NCBI GenBank assembly: GCA_947000775.1
Contig: CAMQGK010000341.1
Span: 7,528,501 to 7,592,500, forward strand
Source of the DNA: Pterois miles
Taxonomy: Eukaryota > Chordata > Actinopteri > Perciformes > Scorpaenidae
DNA length: 64,000 bases
Direction of reading: 5' to 3'
Below are positions 37,961-48,667 of this stretch, in pieces. How positions within the stretch are numbered: position 1 is the first letter of the stretch; the number at the start of each line of letters is the position of its first letter. The notes under the pieces were generated by a model, which made no database searches, had not been told where the DNA came from, and was given only the letters and a program-made list of their open reading frames with translations. A program made the translations under genes and the position numbers.

Positions 37961-40900
37961 AAATAATGTACATTATGTAAGTAGACTGTTGTTATGCTGC
38001 CGCCTGTGTGCTGCTCCCTGGTTGGCTGGCCTTTCTCTGGTGAATATCAAAAGGCACGTGTTGACTTGCGTAACCGGGATCCAGTGTTTAATCAGAGCTG
38101 TGGTTTCATACACGGCAACAGGAGGAACAGGAGAGGTCCTGGAGGAACAGGCTGCCGTCTATTTTTGTAGTCTTTTTGTTTAACCCAATTAGAGTGTCAG
38201 CGCTTGCTAACTGAGCCAACACCAGTCAGGTGCCTCCTTTGAAAAGTGGGGCGTTACAGACACAGAAGTATGATGCAGCCCAAACAACTGCGGGCTGTTT
38301 TATTTATTGAGACAAAGAGAAAATGAATTACACTGAGCACTGGAGTGTGGAGAATGAAAAGGCAGATTCAGGTTAACATCCAATAACAGCTCCCTCATGA
38401 CAGCGTGCGACACCTTTCCGTGACCTTGGCGGCTATCGCCTGTGTCACCGCCTCCATCTGCTGGAACCAGCCCGGAGCAACACAGACAAATCACATTCTG
38501 TCTTCCCACATCTATCCCAACATAAATGTATACCCCGAGATAAGCTTTCAATAGAGCCCTCAAGCTGGGTTGCAGTGACAATAAAAGCATAACACTGGTA
38601 AATAAACGAAGACACGGCAGCGCCACCTGAGGCCCTGCTGTCTGAAACCAGTGAGAGTTTCAATTTGGAGGGTTTTTTTTTTTTCTTTGCAAGCAAATGA
38701 GGTAATCATTCTGTGAGAGGGCACCGGCGAGGCAGGATATGAAAACCCGGCTGCTTGTGGGAGGCACGGCTTTGAAAAGAATCCCATCCATGAGCTGCTC
38801 TGTTTAACTGCACTGATGCGCTTTTCCCTCAGCATCCGCCCTCCAGCCATCCACCTGAGAAAGCACTTTAGAAGCCACTGAAGTAGGGCAGATGACAGTT
38901 TTGCCTGTGTTTCTCTTTTGTCAGTTCTACCATGTGGTATCGTCTTCAGCCCCAGTGCTGCTCTCAGATCCCAGCTATGAATCATCTGAACTGCATTTCA
39001 TCACTCACATCTTCCACTGGCAGACTCCGAAAGTTGCTCACTACTCCTGTGAGGCATAGCTTTTGTTAATTTAATCTCTCATCATTTTAATTTAATATCA
39101 GGGAGGCAGCTGCCTGTGATAGTTTACATCATTGTCACACACAAACAGCCATTACTGCTAACATTAATAATCTGAGTAATATTTTCTTTGATTTCTAAGT
39201 CAGCTAACACCAACACTTCAACACACAGCCATGCCTAATGCAATAATAATCATTCACAGCTACAGAAAACTGATTTTACTGCTCAGTAATATGTAGAGAC
39301 ATGGAGTTATTAGCTGTGTGCCGGTGAAGTGAAAAGGTGGAGTTTTGCTGTCTCCTTGGTGTGGACAAACGTGTCGATGCCACTGTCACCGGTGCCTCTG
39401 GGAAATCATTATCATTCCAGGTAATGCTGCAGGAGGACTGAAGTGCAGACAGCAGACGCGGAGACTTGTTAGGAACTTTATCTGCCGCTGTACCCTTCAA
39501 CAGACATCACTCTTAATTAGGTCTCCATGGATAAGACAAGGCATCTGGGCTTTTTGCTCATGAACGGACCAAATGCTGTCCTTTGTGCTCTCATCACCAC
39601 ACGCACATACATGCACCTCCTCCACTTTTCTCAACCTTTTTAAGTAATATTAATAGCATGGAGATGTCTGTGTTACTGGGAGGCGGTTGGAGCTATCACT
39701 CCATCTAGTGGCTGTTTTTAACCCACATGAGAGCAGCACAGGGGCTCTGCAGCGTGCCCCCACTGCACCAGCAGCACGACTGTAGTGCAGACTGTAGAGC
39801 AACGTCTCTGTTTAACCATGGTGATCCATCAATCACTTCTTTGTCTAGCTATTCATTTATGCACTGACTCTGGTCTGACATAATTGATTTCCCCTGTATA
39901 CAGTTTATATGCTCTCATTGGTATGACGAGCCACAAGATGTAAAAATCAATGGAGCATTGAAGAGCTCAGTAGACATCATGCCGGGGCTGTTTAGACATC
40001 TTCAGTCTGATCAGACGAAGAGAAAGTGGTCGTAAAGTTTGTTAAAGAAAAATGTTCTTCCAAAAAGGTGTATAGGGAATATTTCTATATGAACAATGGC
40101 TCATGTTATTCTCAATACATCCCAACAGCAATCAATAAAATAAATAAATGTAAATAAACCGGCCTCGGTGAGCTGCGGCAGTTTGATTCTGCGGCAAAGT
40201 GTGGCCGAACAAAAGTTTGGAAAAGTTTAACTTTTAGCGGCCAGAAGCGCCCTGCAACCAATCAGTAAACGGATCCAGTGACAGAGTGTCATGTCGACCT
40301 ATGTTACCAAGAATTCCTTCCCGCCTAAAACACATGAACACGCCTCCCGGCTGCAGAAAAATGTAATTATAGCGATGAGCCGGTGAGCATAACAAGCCTG
40401 CAAGTCTGACAGCTGTGATTACTAACAATGACCATGTTCACCGTTCAGTATTATGTCTTTATGTTCGTAATGATAATAGTGGATTTGGAAGGAGGCCTCA
40501 AGCGACAGATTTGCCGACTTTCTCTCTAGATTTAGGGACTTTTAGATCTAGTGCTGCTGTTTCATTATTTTGGTTCCACAGCCTGCAGCTGATACTCTTC
40601 TGGTTCACTATCACCACTTTCACCAACGTTGTTTCCAGATGCTGCAGAAAAAAGAAACACTGTACTGCCTGTCCTGCACAGTACCAAACAGCAGACACAT
40701 AAAGGTAGTGACTTGCTGGTGAGTTTAGTTGCAGAGAGTGAATATTGGTGTTACATTCATCAGGTGGATGGGAATATGCCTCAGGCTAATATTGCTCCAT
40801 CATATGCAGGAAACTGTTTGCTAACAGGTTTGCCATAACAACCTTGTAAGGCGATAATACCCCTGTACGTCTTAGTGTTTAGAACTCGTTGCACTGCCCC

Positions 40901-41439
40901 CAAGTGGCCAACAAAACCTATTAATCCCAGTTTAATTCAGGTAGTAAATGTTACTTGGAACGAGACTCCAGACTGACCCAGTTTCACTCCAGCAGATACA
41001 CCATCTTGGCAATGATGGCGTCAAAGTTCAATGTGGTTTTGATTGTGTTTAAAGGTATTAAAGAGTTCAATAACAATAACAAAGTGAAGCGTCATTATAT
41101 TATTCACCTGCACAGAGTTTTTGTTAGAGGATATGTTGAATATCATAATTATATCAACAAGACCCAATGCACTTTTCCATTTGTTTTATTTACATTTCAA
41201 ACATTTGAAGCAAACTGCAGGAATAACACAATGACATTGAACATTCAGTACCATGAAAACAATAAACAAATGTGGAATGAACAAAATCAACGTTAAGATT
41301 CACATTGCAGTTAAATAAAAATGTTTTTAAGACTATTCAGTGAGAGTAAGAAGTCAAAATAAATACAATGAATGAATGAAATTCAGACTTGGAATGTATT
41401 TAAATGTACCACTGAGGTAGGTGTTTAGGTAACAATCAT
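37961..41439. other. Intergenic 3' flank of the npas4-like gene, no gene recognised
   Basis: Overlapping frames at 38300-38985 and 39276-39563 have no family motif. A further TTTATT (minus AATAAA) near 41184 could be a distal polyadenylation signal. Confidence 0.45.
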
Positions 41440-42047
41440 CATTATCTCACTGACTGATTTATTTATTCATAACAGCAGGACAATAAGACACTCAAGGAAT
41501 GGAAATATCATATTTTAATAAACTCTTCCCTTCATGCTTTTAAGGCATCTAAAACATTTACAAATGGCTCTTTGTTTTAAGGAATGATTGATGTGTTAAA
41601 GCTCATCCAGGTAGCTTTGAAAGCTGGGTGATATTCCTTTAAATCAGCACACCCTCTCATTTATAAACTCCTGTGGCAATGACATTGATAAAGTGCTCAA
41701 TAGTAAACTGTGGTCACTCAGCATTACATGAAAAATATACCTCCGTTTCAGTGTGTAAATGTAAAGACGCATCTTTTAAAAAAGTACCTCATTTCATAAA
41801 ATATAAGACATCAGCGAAACATAAAACCCCGTTGACAGTGTTGAGAAATGAAGACAAAGCTGTATTCTTGAAGAGCAAATGATCTACTTTAGATGCTTTT
41901 CTACGTTCAGAAATATGCAAATTGAAAGCGTCCCAGCAAAGACGTCCGTTAAATGTCTTTACTCGCATTTGTTTTTGAATGCGGCGAAGGAAGATCTCCC
42001 TGACAATATGTCATACACGTCGTAGTACAGTAAGTCACAGACTTATT
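41440..42047 (-). other. Probable 3'UTR of the npas4-like gene
   Basis: Downstream of the TGA the minus strand is AT-rich and has two overlapping AATAAA signals at 41467-41458, giving a UTR of about 600 nt. Several ATTTA pentamers occur on the transcribed strand, as in short-lived immediate-early mRNAs. The end point is inferred. Confidence 0.45.
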
Positions 42048-45000
42048 TCAGTACAGGTTTTCTTCAGCAAGGCCATCTGAAAGGAGACAGGAAACAATAT
42101 TAGTGGAATGTAACTTTAATATCTGTAAATATATGAAAGGAAACTCATCAGATCAGTGGCTCTGTTGTTACCTTGCTGAAGGCCACTCTGCATATAGTGA
42201 TTGAGTTGATGCAACCCAGTGTTTTGGTGGCGTCCCAACTGCAAACTGAAGGGATCCGTGAACTGCTCTGCAGGCAGCGGGTCCTCTATGATGAGACCGA
42301 AGGGCTCCGGATCCAACTGATGGGGGTCACTCCTGCAGTGCAGTGAACCCAACTGGGAGCCGTATGGGGCAACACCGGGGCCGCACATGCTGCTTTTCCT
42401 TACGACCACGTCCAGGTCTTTCAGGATGCTGTCGAACACGCCGTCGTCGAGGACCAGCTCACGCTTTAGAGGAAGGACTGAGGGGAGAGGAGGCCAGTCG
42501 CAGGCTGAGGGCAGGGTGGTAGTGGTTGCATGTTGGGCCACATTGTGAAGCGGGTTGAGGGTGTGACACATACTGAAGCTGCTCGCCAGGGAGGAGATCT
42601 GCTGAGCCAGAATACTGATCTCAGCCTGCTCCCGCTCGTTGTAATGGTTCGACTCTGTGGATGTGGGAGACTGGCTGGGGGTGAGAAGACTGGGATGTAT
42701 GGGCAACACATGGTGGGGAACGTGATGCACCTGGATGAGGCTGCCCCCCTGTGGCTGCTCAAGGAGGCTGAAGTCGTCCTGATGCAGAGCACAGTCCACT
42801 GCGCTCTCACACATGTCCGACACAGACAGGCGGTCTGGAACTAATCGAGCATCAGCCGTACAAGCCTGGAAATCATAGGTGGGAGATGAGGAGGAGGAGA
42901 GTGGAGAGCGAGCTCTGAGTGCGCCGAAGGCCGGCTGGTCAAAGGTTTGTTCAGCGGCTGCAGGGATGGAGTCGGAGGGTGATTGGTGACAGGTGAGCCC
43001 TGCCTCTGGGTAGGAGTAGTAGGAGGGAGAGCACTCAGGGGAGGACAGCAGCTGATCGGTATATCCATGCACATCCATCAGGAGGTCATGGCTGAGCTCC
43101 TCCTGCTGCAGCGGGGACCCGGAGGAGGCCGGGCTGTAGGGAGGGGTGAAGAGAGCGGCGCTGTCACCCGAGGGAGCAGGTGAGCTATCGCCTTGGGAGG
43201 AGGTGCACGCCACATAGTATATATCTTGCTCAGACTCCCTCCTAGCTTTGGCAACAGGCTCCTCGATTTGGCTGTTTGACGCCATCTGTCTTTTAGAGCA
43301 TTTAGTGGTGCTGTAGCTCTGAGCGTGGGGCGCCTGTTGACCCGCGAAATGGCTGGAATTTGCCAGAGATGATGGCTTGAAAGCATTGCTGCTGATTTTC
43401 TTCTGTAGAAATCTGGCCTCTGTTTCACTACAACAGCAAAACAATGTGTTAAGTCGCCGTTTGTGACTTGAGAAATGTTTCTTACACTGTCAGCTCAGGT
43501 GTGCTGGACAAGAGAAGCTGGTTTCACCTGATGATGAAGTTCGTGCAGCTCACGCTCTGGCGCTCAGACTCTTTGTTGGCTCGAATGTAGATCCAGGTCC
43601 ATGAGAGATCCTTGCACTGGAGTCTGAGCACCATCTCTACCTGGAAGCCCTCATCTGCCTTCACTGGACGGGACATGGAAGAAACATTCAAGGTTATTAT
43701 CAGGCACACAATGAAAGCAGCGCTCCTAAAAATGGTCTGTCTTGCTCTCACATTTTGGAAATTATCAATGCAATTTTTCAACGTCCCTGAGCTCATTGAA
43801 ACCTTCTCAGACTTTCTTTTAGATTAAAAGAGGAGTTGAAAAGTGACCCTTAAACTTGCACATTGCTTAATTGCAGTATGTGTAAATCTAAGTAAGTTGA
43901 TGGTATTTAATGCTCTAAAAAATATGTTTTTTTGTTGTTGTCTAAGTATTCAACCAGTGTGAAACAAGTTTTCCTGTAATGGATTGTACACTTACTTAAA
44001 CTTCTATGAGAATCTGCACTCAGTGAAAGATCTTCAGGGTGGACAAGACTGTACCACGATCGACCAATCATTTCTTCTGATGAATACCCCAAAAAATATA
44101 AAACACTGTAAGAGAAGGAAAATGTTTGTCCGTAAGCAGTGCGAGAACATTTTGATTATATCTGTTTAAAGGAGGATTTATGAATGTACCTGTTTGATAG
44201 CTGAGTGAAGGTCATATCCAATGTGTGGACACTGCTGAAGCTGTGACTAAACTGGGAGTCAGAGCTCAGCAGGCGGTTGACCGTGGGGGTGCAGAGGGCC
44301 ACAAACAGAGGCTGGTTGGTGGGATGGACTGGAGACGAGGCCGGGCGAGGCTCAGGGAAGGACTGGAAGCTCCCTCGAACCATCATGGAACAGCAGCTGC
44401 TGTGCTGCAGCTTGAAGGCCTTGGTGGTTTGCATACAGCATATAAAGCTCCTCTCTGAAGAAAGATGTGAGTTTAGTCTTTCAGTTGCACAACTAGGATA
44501 GCAGTTCTGTAGAAACTTTGCTTTTAACTGAATGATTTTATGGCACAAATTGAATCAAGCATTTGGAGGAAATGTGGCAAAGAATATAAGCAACATTATA
44601 GTTACACACTGTAATCTCAGTTTAAAATGAGAAGTGAGATTAAAGTTACCTGATGATGAGTTGTTTTCAATGTCCAGGTTTGATTTAACAATATCAACAT
44701 CAGAGCGCTCCACCATGTCATAGAAAGTGTCTCCTTGAAGCACGTCTATCTGGAAAATTAGGGTTTTATACCATTAGATGTAAAAAAAAAAAAATGGGAA
44801 CATTAAAGCACCAAAAGATGTCCAAGTTGACTGACCATGGAGAGGCCGAGATATTCAGCTACATTTTCAGACACATAGACCAGCCTCCCCTGTGCCGTAG
44901 TGACCAGGATGAAGCCGCCCAGGGCTGGAAGAAAGGCCTCGTACGGCAGAGAGCAGTGAGATCCCACCCCAGCTGGGAGTCCTGAGGGAGGAAAGACAAA

Positions 45001-46776
45001 GTTCAGCCTTAGTTACCCTCGATGCATCTCTGCAGGTTGTCTTTCATTTAGTCCCTGCGGTGCTGCAAACTTACTCCCTGTTTAACAGCAACGCAGGTTG
45101 AATGTAGATTAGTAGTTCAAAGATATTAAAGGATGGCTGTGTGAGGACTCACCCTGGAAGAGAACAGACTTCCTGATGTAGGCGCAGATGGCAGCCATGG
45201 AGTGCAGATAGGAGAGACGCTCCTGGTCCTCCTGGGCGATGGGCAACAGAGCGCGCATGTTCCTGATCTCGTGATTGATGTGGTCCCGTCGGGCTTTGGA
45301 TGCTCCTTTGGTGGACCTGTGAGAGACCATGGTCACTGAGGTCAGAGGTGGGAAGAAAACTGAGGAAAGTCTGCTCTACTGCCGCACTTGCATTTCAAAA
45401 AAAAAAAAAAAAAATTGTCCTCCTCCAAGAGACAAGTGTGGGGAAAAAAGAAATCAAATGAAGACAAAAGGAATAATTGGCCTGAACCGATTTCACAATT
45501 CAGCCTGGTGTGTCTCTTCCTCAAGGGTTCCTATGGAAACCGCTGATATGAAAGGCTGTCGTGTCGGCGGCAGACACGAGGGCTTTCAGCAGACTTTGTC
45601 TGTGTGATCAGTATCTGTCTGGGCCCATCCACAGAGAGCCGGGGGTTTTTATAGCTGCCAGGGCTTCAGCGTGGGCGTCGCACACAAAGTGGAGGCTGGG
45701 CTACTGCCGCTCCCTTCATTGCCTTATAAAGTGGGTGTCCTCGGAGCGGGGCGCCCCACGTCACAGGGACACACAATGTGCCACAAAAGGAGAACTCTAT
45801 CAGTTTGTATCGCAGCACCTTAACAACAAAGAGCCATTCAAATTATGTCACTGATAGCATGTTTGAGGATTTTTTCAAGGGATATTCAACCAACATTTTA
45901 AGCCTAAATTCCCACAAGCAGCCTATCCTATATATTTCAAAGTAATTTATCAAGACTGCACATTCTGCACCAAAGCATCCTCATATACACTAATCCAAAC
46001 CAGCTTGATATTTCTTAATGCACGAGGGTGAATTAGCCTTATGTGGGACATTTTTGCATTTCAGATTTCTGAAAAATATTGTAATATGAAGCCAGTACAT
46101 TAAATCCAAACCCAGTGCCACTCTGAAATCCCAGGGATGTGTCCTTATCAAACCAACAAAAAATAAAATAAAATAAAAAGAAAGAAGTAGATGTCACACT
46201 CATAAAAGACATGGCAATGCCAAGTTTTCTCAGACAAATGTTGATTTTCTAATGTGGGACAGTGGTGTCCGAAATGTGGGACACTGAAAAGTCTGTCACC
46301 GTAATTAATGTTAGAAACAATCAAGACAATAGTCTCGAAGCGGTTGGTCATATTAGGAAGACATTAAATATCGATAATTTACTTGTATTTGTTTGAGGGA
46401 GACCTACACCCCCTGGGTCTTAGGTGTCCCACATACGGCAGTGTCCCACTTTAGGACAGCATCACTGAGGCTGGATTAGTTCACATCACATACAGTAACA
46501 GGCTGCAGACAGGAGAAAACTGGATTAAGTGCTCCCCGTGGTGCGTTCACTGCAGGCAGCTCGCTTAATTTTCTCAACAGCCGTGTGTTGATTCAGCCAC
46601 TAGAGGACGTGGAGGAGGAGGAGGAGGAGAAGGAGGAGGAGGAGAAGGAGGAGGAGGAGGAGGAGAGGAGGCACTGACCTGAACCTCCTGCAGAAGGAGC
46701 TGCGGTCCTCGGGCAGATGATGGGAGGTGCACGGAGCACTCACATGACATTTACAGGAGTTGCACCAAATAGTCAT
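42048..46776 (-). CDS. npas4l: NPAS4-family bHLH-PAS transcription factor, probably npas4l (9 coding exons)
   Basis: The coding exons, read on the minus strand, are 46776-46679, 45316-45153, 44981-44836, 44749-44650, 44454-44190, 44105-43996, 43663-43528, 43427-42172 and 42076-42048. All introns are GT-AG and all phases join, giving 767 residues (human NPAS4 has 802). The bHLH covers about residues 33-87 and starts STKGASKARRDHINHEIRN. PAS-A covers about 100-220 (FILVTTAQGRLVYVSENVAEYLG). PAS-B and its PAC segment cover about 250-340 (SWYSLVHPEDL, then EMVLRLQCKDLSWTWIYI). The long Ser/Pro-rich C-terminal region has FTPPYSP at 433-439 and YNEREQAEISILAQQISSLA from 602; both have counterparts in NPAS4. 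Family members are nuclear and bind DNA as heterodimers with ARNT-type partners. The bHLH differs from canonical NPAS4 (usually DQINAEIRNLKELLP), which favours npas4l, the zebrafish cloche regulator of endothelial and blood fate. The family is very secure; the paralogue is inferred. Confidence 0.93.
45646..45654 (-). promoter_or_regulatory. TATA-like motif inside intron 1 of the npas4-like gene
   Basis: The minus strand reads CAGCTATAAAAACCC. It lies about 320 bp upstream of an ATG in perfect Kozak context (ACCATGG, ATG at 45330-45328). That ATG is in frame with exon 2 if the end of the intron is retained. It could mark a second promoter, but may equally be chance. Confidence 0.25.
46611..46671 (+). 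repeat. 61-bp pure-purine GGA/GAA tract next to the exon 1 donor
   Basis: The plus strand has 61 uninterrupted purines, mostly GGA with three departures from the triplet. In the npas4-like transcript this becomes a C/U-only tract starting at intron position +8, directly after the GTCAGTG donor of exon 1. Such mirror-like purine tracts can form triplex DNA and bind CU-rich splicing factors; both roles here are inference. Confidence 0.9.
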
Positions 46777-46796
46777 TTTGACGCAGAAGTAGCCAC

Positions 46797-46925
46797 CTAT
46801 GAGTTAAAACATACAGATTTATTCGCAATAAAATGTTTTTGTTATCTTATTTGAGTAAAAACTGATCATGTAATGTCCCTTGGTTGAAGATGTCCTACCT
46901 CTGCTGCGTCTGGTCCGGATGAGGA
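46797..46925 (-). other. Probable 5'UTR exon and 102-bp 5'UTR intron of the npas4-like gene
   Basis: Downstream of the TATA box, minus-strand sequence ending at 46899 is followed by GTAGGACA, a plausible donor. The acceptor ...TTTTAACTCATAG ends at 46797. This would leave a short leader exon (about 46925-46899), a 102-nt intron and 20 nt of leader before the ATG at 46776. No ATG is seen in the leader exon. The intron is inferred from splice-site consensus only; an unspliced leader is equally possible. Confidence 0.45.
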
Positions 46926-46950
46926 GTCTCCAGCCTTGTGCGCCTCCCTC

Positions 46951-46959
46951 CTTTTATAG
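46951..46959 (-). promoter_or_regulatory. TATA box of the npas4-like promoter
   Basis: The minus strand reads GCTATAAAAGG here, a near-perfect TATA consensus. It lies about 175 bp upstream of the start codon and predicts transcription starting near 46920-46930. A sharp TATA promoter fits an inducible or tightly timed gene. Confidence 0.7.
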
Positions 46960-47101
46960 CCCCCCAAACCCAACACCTCTCATCCATCCCAGCCGGTGGG
47001 GAAGAAGAAGAGGAAAATAAACAAAACAAAAAAGGGAAAATGTTGCTTGTTGTGACGCCATGACTAATGATCGAGGCGGGTTAAATTTAGTGAGGAGGGA
47101 C

Positions 47102-47111
47102 CTAAAAATAA
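47102..47111 (+). promoter_or_regulatory. MEF2 consensus site upstream of the npas4-like promoter
   Basis: CTAAAAATAA is an exact match to YTAWWWWTAR, about 150 bp upstream of the TATA box. Mammalian Npas4 is a known MEF2-linked activity-dependent gene, so the site is a plausible regulatory input. A 10-bp AT-rich match can also arise by chance. Confidence 0.4.
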
Positions 47112-47902
47112 CCCGAGATCGGACGCATTCTGCGACTGAAGGAGGTAAAGATGGGAGATGTCATCATTTAATATAGAAGAAATGTGCGTGTTTAGTGTGT
47201 GATGTTTCGCAGATGATCATGTCAGCCGTCTGCAGGTGTTAATGTGAGCAAATATTGCGTTAATTAGGTCAGAAGAAAATCTTGATTTAGTGGCCAATCA
47301 GCGGCACCTGATGCGTTTACCGAGGACAGCTGAAGTTCTCCACCTAAACACTTTGAGTCATATCAGCAGAAAGCATTAAGTGTTGTGTGATTATTAATTG
47401 TTAAAGAGTTCAATCTCATGGCAACAGCTGCGATTAAAACGTCATTACAGAGGGACTATTTCCCCCGGCGGAGGGATCGGTGGACCCCGTGTTTAAAGTG
47501 GATTTTTCACTCAGCATCCACATGTGATAACAGTCCTACCTTCTTATTTTTGTTTTTAATGGGAGAGACACCAAACACATTGTTGTGAAAAATACTCCGA
47601 TACAAGTGAGAGTTCTGAATGTAAAATCCTGCTGTAAAAGTACAGAAGTATCACCAGCTAAATGTACTTAAAGCACCAAAAGTGAGAGGACTTCTGCATA
47701 AAATGGCCCCTGTGAATGAAATATTAAAATAAATTACAACAACACATTCAACACATACACATACAACACATTCACTGGTTCCCAACATAGGGGTCGGGCC
47801 CCTCCAAGGGGTCACAAGATAAATCTGGGGGGTTGTGAGATGATTAATGGAAAAAAAAAAATTCTGATACACAAATGTTTTCATTTTTTGTTTTTAAAAT
47901 GA

Positions 47903-47906
<4 letters not shown>
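47112..47906. promoter_or_regulatory. Upstream flank of the npas4-like gene
   Basis: No exon is seen. Non-repetitive sequence to about 47480 contains E-boxes (CAGCTG at 47328 and 47429) and ACGTCATTA near 47440, so it could be part of the upstream control region. That is inference from motifs. Confidence 0.3.
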
Positions 47907-47944
<38 letters not shown>

Positions 47945-48021
47945 CTATATATATGTGTGTGTGTGTGTGTATATATATATTATATATATTATATTATATA
48001 TATATGTATATATACATACAT

Positions 48022-48055
<34 letters not shown>

Positions 48056-48056
48056 A
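47907..48056 (+). repeat. Compound (CA)n/(TA)n/(TG)n microsatellite
   Basis: A CA run is followed by TA and TG tracts and irregular TATA stretches. The CA and TG parts are mutually inverted and could fold. Confidence 0.93.
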
Positions 48057-48667
48057 GTGCTGTCAGTCGATTAAAATATTTAATTGCAATTAATCTTGTG
48101 GTTGTCCATGATTAATTACAATTACTCTCAAATTATTATTTTTTTATCTTTTCAAAATGTACCTTAAAGGGAGATTTGTGAAGTATTTAAGTATTTACTA
48201 TTATCAACATGGCAGTAGGCAGATATGCCGCTTTATACAAAAGCTTGTATATATTTATTATTGGAAATCAATTAACAACACAAAACAATGATAGATATTG
48301 TCCAGAAACTTTCACAGGTACTGAATTTAGCATAAAAATCTGCTCAAATCATAACAACTGCAACAAACTGCAGCCCAACAGACAACAACAGCTGTCAGTG
48401 TGACAGTTTTGCCTCGCCAAAATTTAGCACGTTTGGAGCGTTATTTAGCCTCCTAATTGACAAGCTAGTATAACATGGTTGGTACCGATGGATTCCTCAG
48501 GTTTCCCTCCTTCCTAGTTTCATATGGCACCGGTATCTTCACTCTAGCTAAATTGAGCCTGCTACAACCTCCGAAAGATGGACTTATTAAATGTCTTATT
48601 AAAGAAAATATTAGCATTTAAACAAATGAGTTAATGCGTTATTATTGTGTTAACTTTGACAGCCCTA
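48057..48667. mobile_element. hAT-like MITE
   Basis: The left end GTGCTGTCAGTCGATTAAAA and right end GTTAACTTTGACAGCCCTA form the imperfect inverted termini of a common fish MITE (TTAATGCGTTATTATTGTG internally). It sits against the microsatellite, so target duplications cannot be read. Confidence 0.7.

Noticed and set aside
42116..42171. C-terminal extension GNNRATDLMSFLSYIYRY of the last large npas4-like exon
   Set aside because: A good donor (CAAG|GTAACA) precedes it, and splicing to 42076 gives a better family match.
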